Under the pieces are notes generated by a model. It ran no database searches, was not told the DNA's origin, and saw only the letters and a list, made by a program, of their open reading frames with translations. Shown here piece by piece: positions 34,646-43,565 of a stretch of 64,000 nt of DNA; within the stretch, counting starts at the first letter, position 1, and each line of letters starts with the position of its first letter. A program made the position numbers and the translations under genes. The stretch is from Alkalihalobacillus sp. BA299 (GTDB lineage Bacteria > Bacillota > Bacilli > Bacillales > Bacillaceae_F): NCBI RefSeq assembly GCF_017745675.1, contig NZ_JAFLJM010000001.1, positions 124,001-188,000 on the forward strand, read 5' to 3'.

Positions 34646-35104
34646 TTGATAAGTCTATTTTTATTCACACATATAATTACTGGGGTAATTTGTTTAGTCA
34701 GTGGTGTTTTTGCTATGTCCTCGAGGAAAAAGAAAGGCATACATACGGTATCAGGTGAAATATACCATTGGTCATACGTCTTCGTGTTTGTTACTGCTGT
34801 CGTTCTATCTATGCTTCATTGGGATGAAAGCGCATATCTTTTTTATATTGGTGTATTTTCTTATGCTCTTGCTATGCTTGGTTATTTATCAGCAAAAATG
34901 AAATGGAAGAACTGGTTAGGTTCACACATTGGGGGAATGCTAGGTTCTTACATCGGGATCGTTACAGCTACTATCGTTGTAAATGTCCCTAAAATTCCTA
35001 TTTTAAATGAACTTCCAACACTTTTATTTTGGTTTTTACCAACACTTATTGGAACACCTTTTATATTCAAGGTTGGGCAAAAATATAAATCTATAAAGAA
35101 GTAA
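34646..35104 (+). CDS. DUF2306-like membrane protein
   Basis: This 152-residue protein has four to five helices with conserved-looking His residues (FTHIITG, GIHTVSGEIYHWSY, LGSHIGGMLGSYIG), a pattern of DUF2306 proteins. TTG start with TAGGAGTGGAG upstream. Function unknown; it stands alone. Confidence 0.65.
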   Translation: MISLFLFTHIITGVICLVSGVFAMSSRKKKGIHTVSGEIYHWSYVFVFVTAVVLSMLHWDESAYLFYIGVFSYALAMLGYLSAKMKWKNWLGSHIGGMLGSYIGIVTATIVVNVPKIPILNELPTLLFWFLPTLIGTPFIFKVGQKYKSIKK

Positions 35105-35289
35105 GGTATGCTAAGCTTCTTTAAATGCGTTCAAGTTGACGTGTTTTATCATTTCGGTATATTCCGACATATTTCAGGGAGGTGCAGTGAAGGATCCCAT
35201 TGAAAATTCAGTTGAATTGTAATAGTCTAAAAATACAACACGTCTAACACACATTTAACCAAAATTTATAAATGATAAAGGAGAATATT

Positions 35290-35838
35290 ATGTCCGTATA
35301 TTCATTTCACGCAAATCTATCAAATGGTGAAGAAATTAGCCTAGAGAAATACAAAGGAGACGTGATGTTAATCATAAACACAGCTAGCAAATGTGGATTA
35401 ACACCACAATACGAAGGATTAGAAAACTTATATAACAAGTACAAAAATGAGGGATTTACAATACTTGCTTTTCCATGTAACCAATTTGGGGGACAAGAGC
35501 CAGGTACTGATGACGAAATTAAAAATTTTTGCTCAGTAAATTACAATGTAACTTTTCCGCTTTTTCAAAAAGTAGAGGTTAATGGTGAAAATGCTCATCC
35601 TTTATATAAGTATTTACGGGAGCAAAAGCCGCAAGATGTGGGTATGGATGAAAGCAGCAGATTGTATAAGCATTTAAAAAATAAGGTGCCAGAATTGTTG
35701 GAAGAATCAAACATAAGGTGGAATTTCACGAAATTTCTCATTGATCAAAATGGTGAAGTCGTAACACGCTTTGCTCCAACTACAAGTCCAGAAGAAATAG
35801 AAGGTACCATTAAAGAATTATTATTCACGTATAAATAA
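35290..35838 (+). CDS. Glutathione peroxidase family thiol peroxidase (BsaA-like)
   Basis: This 182-residue protein has the GPx tetrad: Cys35 (TASKCGLTPQ), Gln65 (FPCNQFGG), Trp in RWNFTKF and its Asn. It has Cys, not selenocysteine, and in bacteria of this group probably uses thioredoxin. ATG 35290 is preferred because AAAGGAG lies at 35277-35283. Confidence 0.92.
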   Translation: MSVYSFHANLSNGEEISLEKYKGDVMLIINTASKCGLTPQYEGLENLYNKYKNEGFTILAFPCNQFGGQEPGTDDEIKNFCSVNYNVTFPLFQKVEVNGENAHPLYKYLREQKPQDVGMDESSRLYKHLKNKVPELLEESNIRWNFTKFLIDQNGEVVTRFAPTTSPEEIEGTIKELLFTYK

Positions 35839-35970
35839 TGAGTAACATTCGCGAATTTAATTGAAGTAGGATTAAAGTTTGTAATAAAAGTTTTCAGAAT
35901 AATCTTCCAATAGTGAGGAATAATTAGTAAAATATTGGTTATAGTACTATTGATGGAGGTGAAATTATTC

Positions 35971-36108
35971 ATGGAAACTAAACCATTACATTATGATGGA
36001 AGTGTTCAAAACAGTGAAAGTCTAGAAAGTGAAGCCAACAATGAAACATTTGAATTAACAGATGAAATCCGGAAAAATATAAGTGGAAATCCATATATGA
36101 ATAATTAA
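35971..36108 (+). CDS. Small acidic protein, 45 residues, unknown
   Basis: ATG 35971 follows TGGAGGTGAA and opens METKPLHYDGSVQNSES; the protein ends KNISGNPYMNN. The strong ribosome binding site argues that it is translated. No family recognised. Confidence 0.5.
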   Translation: METKPLHYDGSVQNSESLESEANNETFELTDEIRKNISGNPYMNN

Positions 36109-36293
36109 ATGGAATAATACCTAAAGGGTGGCTTTTAAAAAAGTACATCCTTTTTTGATTTTTATAAGCAATATATTTGCAATATCATTTAGACTTATAT
36201 AAAATTTATCTTGAATTAAATATATATTGTTTCAAGATAAAGTGTATATTTAAACATTTCACACAAATTATATTGAACAACAAGGAAGATAGG

Positions 36294-36938
36294 ATGTTAA
36301 AAATGGCAAAAGTATTGTACATCACTGCTCATCCACACGATGATACACAATCTTACAGTATGGCAGTAGGAAAGGCTTTTATTGATACTTACAAAGAAGC
36401 AAATCCAAACGATGAAATTGTGAACGTTGACCTTTATAAGAAGAATATTCCACAGATTGATGTAGATGTTTTTAGTGGTTGGGGTAAGCTCCAGTCTGGG
36501 AAGGGATTTGAAGAACTTTCATCCGATGAGAAAGCAAAAGTAGGAAGATTATCGGAACTATGTGAACAATTTATATCAGCTGATAAATATGTTTTTGTCA
36601 CACCTTTGTGGAATTTTTCATTCCCACCTGTATTAAAAGCATATATTGATGCAGTGTCTGTGGCAGGTAAAACCTTTAAATATACTGAACAAGGTCCAGT
36701 AGGTCTCCTAACTGATAAAAAAGCTTTACATATACAAGCTCGTGGAGGAATTTATTCAGAAGGACCGGCTGCTCAAATGGAAATGGGACATCGTTATTTG
36801 AATATTATTATGCAATTCTATGGAGTACCTTCATTTGAAGGCTTATTTGTAGAAGGTCATGCAGCAATGCCAGATAAGGCACAAGAAATAAAAGAAAACG
36901 CAATGGCAAGAGCTAAGGATTTAGCTCATACTTTTTAA
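36294..36938 (+). CDS. azoR: FMN-dependent NADH-azoreductase
   Basis: This 214-residue flavodoxin-fold protein has [34 protein letters not shown] and IQARGGIYS, as in AzoR. It reduces azo dyes and quinones with NADH. ATG 36294 has AAGGA seven bases upstream; the frame open to 36177 has no start signal. A terminator follows. Confidence 0.92.
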   Translation: MLKMAKVLYITAHPHDDTQSYSMAVGKAFIDTYKEANPNDEIVNVDLYKKNIPQIDVDVFSGWGKLQSGKGFEELSSDEKAKVGRLSELCEQFISADKYVFVTPLWNFSFPPVLKAYIDAVSVAGKTFKYTEQGPVGLLTDKKALHIQARGGIYSEGPAAQMEMGHRYLNIIMQFYGVPSFEGLFVEGHAAMPDKAQEIKENAMARAKDLAHTF

Positions 36939-36946
36939 CTTTACTA

Positions 36947-36974
36947 AAGAAGCCAACACTTGTTGGCTTCTTAA
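36947..36974 (+). terminator. Terminator of azoR
   Basis: AAGAAGCCAACA pairs perfectly with TGTTGGCTTCTT around two bases, followed by AATTT. Confidence 0.8.
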
Positions 36975-37059
36975 TTTGCAACTTATGAGTGCGAGAATTC
37001 AACAGAACAACGCTTTAGACTGAATGTAAAGAATAGGGAAACAAAAAGCGAACAAGAGT

Positions 37060-37129
37060 AAAAGTGCCTGACCCAAAATAAAATGTACCCTTTGTAAAAG
37101 ACATTTTAACAGGGATAGGGCACTTTTTT
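37060..37129. terminator. Long imperfect hairpin with T tail
   Basis: AAAAGTGCC pairs with GGCACTTTT over a 50-base interior that contains AAATGT/ACATTT. T residues follow on the plus strand and precede as A residues on the minus strand. Confidence 0.6.
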
Positions 37130-37169
37130 GCTGTCGGGCATGGAATTCGTTATTTAGTAAACCAAATAG

Positions 37170-37555
37170 ATGAGCAGCTACCGCATCTTCGAGATGAGAC
37201 ATTTTCGTAGCCCCAATGATTGGAGAAGTAATAGGTTCCCTTTTGCAAGCGGACTCCACGGAAATACACCGATTTTTTCTTCTGTACAAAGCGGCAGCAT
37301 CTCCCTCTCCTCCTCAAGATATAAGAGGTTTAAATGTTTTTGCATCGATATGAACCGAGTCCATCCATTATTCTACGCTATATGTAATGCCTTAAGAAAC
37401 TGTCATGCGTACATGGAAGAAGCGCCAATATATCTCGCTTTTCCCGTCTTAACAACATCATGCAATGCTTTCATTCATAATGGCCTTTCGGGAAAGCCCG
37501 ACACCATTTGGACCTTCATGCATGCGGAAATATATCCAAGTTTCACATATTCCAT
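37170..37555 (-). pseudogene. Aldo/keto reductase pseudogene
   Basis: Reading the minus strand from 37555, MEYVKLG is followed by pieces of an aldo/keto reductase: ALHDVVKTGKARYIGASSMYA, FLKALHIA, TRFISMQKHLNLLYLEEE, IGVFPWSPLAKG and EPITSPIIGATKMSHLEDAVAA. At least three in-frame stops and several internal deletions separate them. Only about 40 percent of the expected length remains. A divergent AraC-type gene lies nearby, typical for this enzyme family. Confidence 0.82.
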
Positions 37556-37614
37556 TTTAATCAGTCCTCATTCTCTAAAATATGGGAAAACTAAGCATGT
37601 AATGAAAAGTACCC

Positions 37615-37893
37615 CTATTCCTTAGTTATTTTCTCTTTATTCAAATGCTTTTCTATTGATTGTAAAGCCTGATGCTCGTCAATTCCGTCAGCCCTTATAT
37701 TAAATTGAGCACCAGGTCTAATTCCTAACGACATAACATCCATTATGGACTTGGGTGAGTTTTTTAGGTCAACAGATTTCCCTTGATATTCAAGATATAT
37801 TTTAGATGTAAACTTGCAGGCAACTTTTATTAACAAGGTTGCTGGACGAGCAAATCCAGTACTCATAATGATTTTAAATTGTTTTTCTATCAT
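37615..37893 (-). CDS. HPr-like protein lacking the phosphorylated His
   Basis: This 92-residue protein has the HPr fold text throughout (FARPATLLIK, YLEYQGKSVDLK, SIMDVMSLGI, DEHQAL). The usual G-x-HARP is G-F-ARP, so the His15 codon that PTS Enzyme I phosphorylates is missing. The regulatory Ser (Ser49, equivalent to Ser46) remains, after a four-residue insertion NSPK. ATG with GAGGAGT upstream. It may act like Crh, through Ser phosphorylation only, or be decaying. Confidence 0.85.
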   Translation of the reverse strand: MIEKQFKIIMSTGFARPATLLIKVACKFTSKIYLEYQGKSVDLKNSPKSIMDVMSLGIRPGAQFNIRADGIDEHQALQSIEKHLNKEKITKE

Positions 37894-38108
37894 TCTTCAA
37901 ATACTCCTCTACCTATATTTTGATAACTTTGCAATCATAGAAATAATGTTATGTAAAAAGCTTTAGTATCCTTATTATGAAACAAATGAAAGCACTACCG
38001 TTATCTCATTCGTCCCAAATGATTGCCTAATCTTCTCATAACCACTAACGTAACAGAGAATATGCGTTATAATGGAACTATCAAGGATGAAGGAACAAGG
38101 AGGGTTTT

Positions 38109-39026
38109 ATGTCTGAATGTATATATAAACAGCAGGATGAGCTAGCCAAGCTAATTGAGCGTAATTCAGAGCAGGATGGTGTTCACATAACTGCTATTCC
38201 GTCTTTATTTTTTATTAGTGAATCTCATGTTACCGAACCAGTTTATGGAGTTTACAAACCCTCCTTATGCATTATCGTTCAAGGTGAAAAGGAGGTATTG
38301 CTGGCACAGGATCGCTTTAGGTACGGCCCTGGCGATTACATTGTTGCATCGGTTAACTTGCCGATTACCGGACAAGTTATAGAAGCCTCTTCTGATGCTC
38401 CATATTTGGCACTCAAAATTGAATTTACACCGAGTCAAATTTTAGAGGTTTTGAGTGCTTCTAAAATTCGAGTTGGACCAAAAAAAGATGCGAAACGAGC
38501 TATGTTTGTCAGCAAAACAGAGCCATCTCTGTTGGATGCAGTAGTCAGGCTAGCTCACTTGCTAGATAATCCGGAAGATATCCCGGTACTTGCTCTTTTA
38601 TTCACGAAGGAAATTCTCTATAGGCTTCTGCAAGGACCAAATGGAGGAGCTCTCGAACAAATGGCAATAGAAGGTAGCTATACCTACCGAATCGGAGGCG
38701 TTATCGAACATATTATGAAAAATTTTGATAGGACTTTTCGAATTGAGGAGCTTGTGGAAATAGCAAATATGAGTGTTTCTTCACTTCATAGGCACTTTAA
38801 AGACGTAACCGCTATGAGCCCTATTCAGTTCCAAAAACAACTGAGATTGCAGGAAGCCAGGCGCCTGTTATTATCCGAGTCAACAGATGCAGCTGATGTC
38901 GCATTCCGGGTAGGCTATGAAAGTCCATCGCAATTCAGCCGTGAATATTCCCGAATGTTTGGTTTTCCACCTAGAGAAGATATAAAGCGCTTGAGGGAGA
39001 AATATGACCAAAGGATAAACGTATAA
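38109..39026 (+). CDS. AraC family regulator with AraC_N domain
   Basis: This 305-residue protein has the N-terminal AraC_N cupin (YGVYKPSLCIIVQGEKEVLL, YGPGDYIVASVNLP) and a C-terminal double helix-turn-helix (RIEELVEIANMSVSSLHRHF; VAFRVGYESPSQFSREYSRM). ATG 38109 follows AAGGAGGG. YqhC-type members of this subfamily control aldehyde or aldo/keto reductases, so the nearby reductase pseudogene may have been its target. Confidence 0.88.
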   Translation: MSECIYKQQDELAKLIERNSEQDGVHITAIPSLFFISESHVTEPVYGVYKPSLCIIVQGEKEVLLAQDRFRYGPGDYIVASVNLPITGQVIEASSDAPYLALKIEFTPSQILEVLSASKIRVGPKKDAKRAMFVSKTEPSLLDAVVRLAHLLDNPEDIPVLALLFTKEILYRLLQGPNGGALEQMAIEGSYTYRIGGVIEHIMKNFDRTFRIEELVEIANMSVSSLHRHFKDVTAMSPIQFQKQLRLQEARRLLLSESTDAADVAFRVGYESPSQFSREYSRMFGFPPREDIKRLREKYDQRINV

Positions 39027-39144
39027 GCTGCTTGATTAAGTGAGGATCGCTTTTCTTCTTTGCTGACGAACAGGACTGTTGCACAATAGTTTGTAACCTT
39101 ATGAAATTTTTGTACGTTTATTTATAAGGAGGTGACTTTTATAA

Positions 39145-39720
39145 ATGAGAAAACTAATTATTTTAGGAACTATAATATTGCCAATTTTTCTAGCCAGTTG
39201 TGGTTCAGAACAAGAAAATAATAACCTTACAGCAGAATTAGATGAATTCAAAGTATTAAATACGACAGTCGAGGAAACAGAGGGAGATTTTATTTATCGT
39301 ATTGTAACTGAAAAAGAAGAGTATCGTAAAAATGAAACAGTAAATATATATTCTGAATTAGAGTATATTGGTGATAAAGAAGAGGTGACGATTTTTCACG
39401 CTGCTTCACCATTTAATTTCCCTATGTTTGAAAAAACGCGAGGGTTTGAGATTGGTTATCCGATGGAGGAGCCGTTGATAAGGACAACTCTTAAGAAAGG
39501 TCAGCCAATTCGGGAAGAATATAGGAGAAGCGGTGGGTATGGTTCTCAAGATGAAAGCGATTATGTTGACTTTATGAAAAGCTTTATAAAAGACGGTTTC
39601 CTTCCTGGCTATTATGTTGTTAATGGGTATGTTGATTTTTATGTTGAAAACAATGATAACAGTAGAAAAGATTATATGATAAAAGGAAAAATTGACTTTA
39701 AAGTTATAGAGAACAAGTAA
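39145..39720 (+). CDS. Putative lipoprotein, unknown function
   Basis: This 191-residue protein has a lipobox (IFLASCGS) after a 19-residue signal, then a beta-rich domain with EKEEYRKNETVNIYSELEY, reminiscent of BsuPI-like or CARDB-like extracellular domains. ATG 39145 follows AAGGAGGTG. It would be anchored on the outer face of the membrane. No family is assigned firmly. Confidence 0.7.
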   Translation: MRKLIILGTIILPIFLASCGSEQENNNLTAELDEFKVLNTTVEETEGDFIYRIVTEKEEYRKNETVNIYSELEYIGDKEEVTIFHAASPFNFPMFEKTRGFEIGYPMEEPLIRTTLKKGQPIREEYRRSGGYGSQDESDYVDFMKSFIKDGFLPGYYVVNGYVDFYVENNDNSRKDYMIKGKIDFKVIENK

Positions 39721-39758
39721 CATTCTTCGATTAAAGAAAAGTGATCGAAGCCGTTTGT

Positions 39759-39965
39759 AAGCGTATGAAAGTAAAATCAACGCGGATTATGATTGAATTT
39801 AAAAATCCGTTAAAATAGCTTTACCAATCTGAAAATGAGAAAACATTTCCTAATCTTTTGATGATTGGAATTAATCCAGATGAAGGCGTTTCATTACAAC
39901 TAAATAGTAAAAACCCATTAAAAGACGGAAAAATTCAACCAATCCATGTAGATTTCTCTACATAA
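39759..39965 (+). pseudogene. C-terminal remnant of glucose-6-phosphate dehydrogenase (zwf)
   Basis: KRMKVKSTRIMIEFKNPLK, a stop, then LYQSENEKTFPNLLMIGINPDEGVSLQLNSKNP match the region near the C-terminus of Zwf. An internal TAG interrupts it and both ends are cut. Confidence 0.75.
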
Positions 39966-39980
39966 GGAAGAATTAGTTTG

Positions 39981-40158
39981 TTAAAGAATAAGAGTTTAAA
40001 TTTCGAGGATGTCTAGCTACAGCGCCCAGCGTCTAGTGGACTTCGCTCCCCCTCCTTACGATAAGTCAACATCGCATCGCTTTCGCTCTGCGTGTTTCCT
40101 TTATCTCATACGGTGGGGCTCCAGTCCATACGCCGCTAAACGGGCGCTTGCGCTTTTC
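39981..40158. repeat. Bacillus-type dispersed repeat, unit A of a tandem pair
   Basis: After an A/T-rich lead (TTAAAGAATAAGAGTTTAA...) the element starts ATGTCTAGCTACAGCGCCCA, contains TACGATAAGTCAACATCG and ends GGGCGCTTGCGCTTTTC. Elements with the same TGTCTAGCT...GCGCTTGCGCTTTT ends are common in Bacillus genomes. The ends GCGCC...GGCGC are partly complementary. Confidence 0.8.
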
Positions 40159-40311
40159 ATGTCTAGCTACAGCGCCCACCGACTAGCGAGACTTCCCTCA
40201 CCGCCGTACGATAAGTCAACATCGGCTCGTTAGCACTCGCCGTGTCTCCTTTATCTCCTGCGGTTCAGTCCAGTCCGTACGTCGGTAAACGGCGCGCTTG
40301 CGCTTTTCTTG
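40159..40311. repeat. Dispersed repeat, unit B of the tandem pair
   Basis: It repeats unit A at once: ATGTCTAGCTACAGCGCCCA at the start, TACGATAAGTCAACATCG in the middle and GCGCGCTTGCGCTTTTC at the end, with substitutions between. Confidence 0.8.
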
Positions 40312-40489
40312 TTGTACAATCTATTTCTTCTCCTTTTTTATAATACGGGTGCTTTGGTTTAATAAAATGGTTAAAGCCAACGTCGATGTCGGATAGAAAG
40401 TGACAGATGCGTACGAGGCAAACTTTCAAGGTTACTAAGAATACCCGAATGACGTACAGATAAGCTCCTTTTGTTTGGATCCATGGCAA

Positions 40490-40729
40490 TTATTTTCTAG
40501 AACCATATACTTGTTGAAACCATTCAGGTGGGATCATCTGTGATGAAGGCCCTTCTTGATATGGCCCGTAAACTAAAAGTTCACTAGGACTAGGATACGG
40601 TATTTGATTTTGATGATATCCCAATGGTTGATATGGTGCTTGGTTAGGATATCCGTTACAAAAATAAGCTTTATTTTTGTAACCATAATAAGGTAAAGGT
40701 TGGTAAGGGTTATAGAAATAAGGATACAA
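40490..40729 (-). CDS. Tyr/Pro-rich small protein, YppG-like
   Basis: This 79-residue protein (YPYFYNPYQPLPYYGYKNK at the head, PPEWFQQVYGSRK at the end) starts at TTG after GGGAGGAA. The composition is like YppG and other spore-associated small proteins of Bacillus. Function unknown. Confidence 0.6.
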   Translation of the reverse strand: MYPYFYNPYQPLPYYGYKNKAYFCNGYPNQAPYQPLGYHQNQIPYPSPSELLVYGPYQEGPSSQMIPPEWFQQVYGSRK

Positions 40730-40872
40730 TTTTTAAATTCCTCCCGTTTTAAAAATGTTTCTAAATAGAGTATGTTAATTACTCATAAAAAGTGAGCGTT
40801 AGCTAGATGGAACCAAATAAAAAATACCCAGCCTTATTTCTCATGCGTGGGATCGGTAAAGGAGATTTATTT

Positions 40873-41718
40873 ATGCAAAAAATTAACCCCTGTTTGTGGT
40901 ATGACAATAATGCGGAAGAGGCAGTGAATTTTTATATTTCTATTTTTACTAATTCAAAGATTGGACGTATTACTCGCCATAACAAAGCTACAGTAGAAGC
41001 GTCAGGGTAGTCTGAAGGCAGTGCAATGACAGTGGAATTTGAACTTAACGGCCAGAAATTCTTGGCATTAAATGGGGGATCCCATTTTAAATTTACACCT
41101 GCCATATCATTCATTGTAAACTGCACTACGAAAGATGAGATAGATGAGCTTTGGACGAAGTTGTTGGACGGCGGTAATGTGTTGATGCCGCTTGATAAAT
41201 ATCCATTTAGTGAAAGATATGGTTGGATAGAGGATAAGTTTGGTGTATCGTGGCAGCTGATTTTAGCTGATTACATAGTGGAGCAAACGATTGTCCCGAA
41301 ACTGATGTTTGTCGGTGACATATGTGGCAAAGCCGAAGATGCTATTAATTTCTACCAATCCATATTCGAAGATTCAAAGGTTGGAACTATTTTTCGTTAT
41401 GGTGCAGGACAAAAACCTGACAAGGAAGGGACTATTATGTTCGCGGATTTCACGCTTGGAGGACACTATTTTGCGGCGATGGACAGTGCTCATAATCATA
41501 ATTTTACTTTCAATGAAGCAATTTCTTTTATTATCAATTGTGAGACGAAAGAAGAAGTTGACCACTATTGGGAAAAACTTTCAGCAGTCCCTGAAGCAGA
41601 GCAATGCGGTTGGTTAAAGGATAAGTATGGTTTATCATGGCAAGTTGTACCAACAGCTTTATCAGAAATGTTGAATGCCCCTGACAAAGAAAAATCAGCA
41701 CGAGTTAGCAAAAATTAA
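40873..41718 (+). pseudogene. PhnB-like (VOC) two-domain protein gene with an in-frame amber stop
   Basis: From ATG 40873, after AAAGGAG, the frame reads two PhnB-like vicinal oxygen chelate domains (INPCLWYDNNAEEAVNFY; LMFVGDICGKAEDAINFYQSIF) of together about 281 residues. A TAG at 41008-41010 interrupts the first domain in SG-stop-SEGSAMTVEFEL; the frame then goes on to 41718 without other damage. It is a recent pseudogene, or the stop is a sequencing error. Confidence 0.85.
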
Positions 41719-41726
41719 AGAATCAG

Positions 41727-42677
41727 TTAGTTTAACTGATTGGCTTTTAATAATAAAAGTTGAGTGATGATAGCAAGAACAGGTAATTCTAATAATGGAC
41801 CAATAACTAATGTAAGAGCTATTAAAGGTTGGTTTGGAAATGCTGTCATAGCGATTGCTAAAGCGATGGGTGAATTTCGAGCTAAAGTAGTTAAACTTAG
41901 GCTTGCTCTGTCTTTATATGGGAACTTCAATACCTTACCAACCTTTTGTCCAACAATAAAATTCACCACAAAAAATAATAGGATAGGAGCCGTTATTTGC
42001 CACATTAAATTTAAGTTATCAAGTAGCAATTTCCCTTGTGATGCAAACATAGCTACAATTGCAAGGCTTAGGAAAATAATCGGTAAAACACTAAGATTAG
42101 ATATAAGCTTTCCTCTTAACTGTTGTTTATTTCTCAAAAATATTTTGGTTAGAAATGCTAGAAATAATGGTGCGAACAGCACAATAATAATACTTTCCAC
42201 TAAAAACGTAAGTTCAATAACTCCTGTCCTCCCACCAAAAATAAGTAAGTAAATAGGTAATAGAATGACTTGTAGTATTAAATTTAATGGTAAGATTGCC
42301 ATTGATAAAGCTACATTCCCTTTCGCGATCCCGGTGAAAATTAAGTACCAATCAGTACAAGGTGTAACCATTAACATAATAAATCCTATATATAACGCTG
42401 GATTGTCAGCTAAAAATATGAAAGCTAAAAGCCACGCTAATATCGGTGTCCAGACAAAATTAATGATGACCGATGTGTATGTAAACTTGATGTTCTTAAA
42501 AGCTTTCTTTATTTCTTCAATAGGGATTTGGAAGAAAGTAATATATAGCATGGCTACTAATAAAGGAACAATAAAGCTTTCCACATTAGCTCGTATTGCC
42601 TCAATTTGTCCTATACTTATTCCAATAATAACTGATAATAAAATGATAAATGAATACAACTTTTCGATTAATCTCAT
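41727..42677 (-). CDS. ACR3-like arsenite/bile acid:sodium symporter superfamily permease
   Basis: This 316-residue protein has about ten helices with LMVTPCTDWYLIF and LARNSPIALAIAMTAFPNQP, which fit ACR3-like permeases; the first motif carries the Cys typical of arsenite exporters. No arsR or arsC gene is adjacent, so arsenite as substrate is uncertain. Confidence 0.75.
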   Translation of the reverse strand: MRLIEKLYSFIILLSVIIGISIGQIEAIRANVESFIVPLLVAMLYITFFQIPIEEIKKAFKNIKFTYTSVIINFVWTPILAWLLAFIFLADNPALYIGFIMLMVTPCTDWYLIFTGIAKGNVALSMAILPLNLILQVILLPIYLLIFGGRTGVIELTFLVESIIIVLFAPLFLAFLTKIFLRNKQQLRGKLISNLSVLPIIFLSLAIVAMFASQGKLLLDNLNLMWQITAPILLFFVVNFIVGQKVGKVLKFPYKDRASLSLTTLARNSPIALAIAMTAFPNQPLIALTLVIGPLLELPVLAIITQLLLLKANQLN

Positions 42678-42985
42678 TCACATAGTCACACCTTACGATA
42701 ACAAATTTTACCCAATTGTAATTTTATCATAATTAAAGTGTACTATAAGCAATTCCTGATTGAAGAACGGGTATATGAGTTTAAAGTTAATATTAAGAAA
42801 GAGTGTTATTGGGGCTAATGCAGCAGATAAGTGCAATAACAATATTGTTAATTCATCCTTCACGATTATCAAGTGTCATACTGTATGAACTATTAAATAA
42901 AGATGAACGAACTTAACTCCATTTCTAGGCATAAGTTAATAAATAATACCTAGAGAGGAGAAGAAAAATAGAACAGCAACAATAC

Positions 42986-43432
42986 GTGATAAAAACAGAA
43001 AAGATACCTGTTCAATTCCCACCACAACATCAGCCATTTCATCCGGGGCTTGAATGGTTGATGGTACCAAGACCTATTTCAGAAACCGACGCTTATCGCC
43101 CAACAGGTAAATTACAGGGGAAAGTAGCTATCATTTCAGGTGGAGATAGCGGTATTGGAAGAGCAATTGTGTATTTAAATGAACATATTGATGCTTTGGA
43201 AACGAAGCACCGTGTTGAGCAACTAGGACAACATTGCCTTGTCCTTGCTGGAGATTTAGGACAAGAAAAGACAAGTCAACAAGTGGTACAGCAAACCTTA
43301 CATGCCTTTGGTAAAATAGATATCATTGTAAATAATTGTGCGGAATCTTACCCAAAAGAACGATTAACGGAAATAACGACGGAGCAACTTCTACGAGTTT
43401 TTCAATCGAATGTTTTTTCTTATTTTTACTAG
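42986..43432 (+). pseudogene. Truncated SDR gene (YhdF/YhxC-like)
   Basis: FHPGLEWLMVPRP, GKVAIISGGDSGIGRAI and KIDIIVNNCAES identify a Bacillus YhdF-type SDR. About a dozen residues (the first helix and second strand of the Rossmann fold) are missing after GIGRAI. The frame stops at NVFSYFY, before the catalytic Tyr. Both deletions make it nonfunctional. Confidence 0.82.
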
Positions 43433-43463
43433 ACGCTATCCATAAATAAGGATAGCGTTTTAT
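43433..43463 (+). terminator. Terminator
   Basis: ACGCTATCC pairs perfectly with GGATAGCGT around eight bases, with TTTATC after it. It starts right at the SDR pseudogene stop. Confidence 0.75.
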
Positions 43464-43565
43464 CAAATGTGTACCAGCACTTTTTCATCTAGTACATACT
43501 CAGTTCATATTCACCTGATATATTTACACTTAAATATATAAAAAGAAAGGCAATCATCTGCGTTT

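Noticed and set aside
37170..37625. 151-codon plus-strand frame
   Set aside because: It is the antisense of the aldo/keto reductase pseudogene, whose protein text is clear on the minus strand.
40009..40233. 74-codon frame starting at the tandem repeat
   Set aside because: It runs through two repeat units; the repeated peptide comes from the element, with no start signal.
40265..40489. 74-codon minus-strand frame (MPWIQTKGAYL...)
   Set aside because: It starts directly behind the stop of the upstream gene without a ribosome binding site and ends inside the repeat. A remnant is possible, but I cannot name it.
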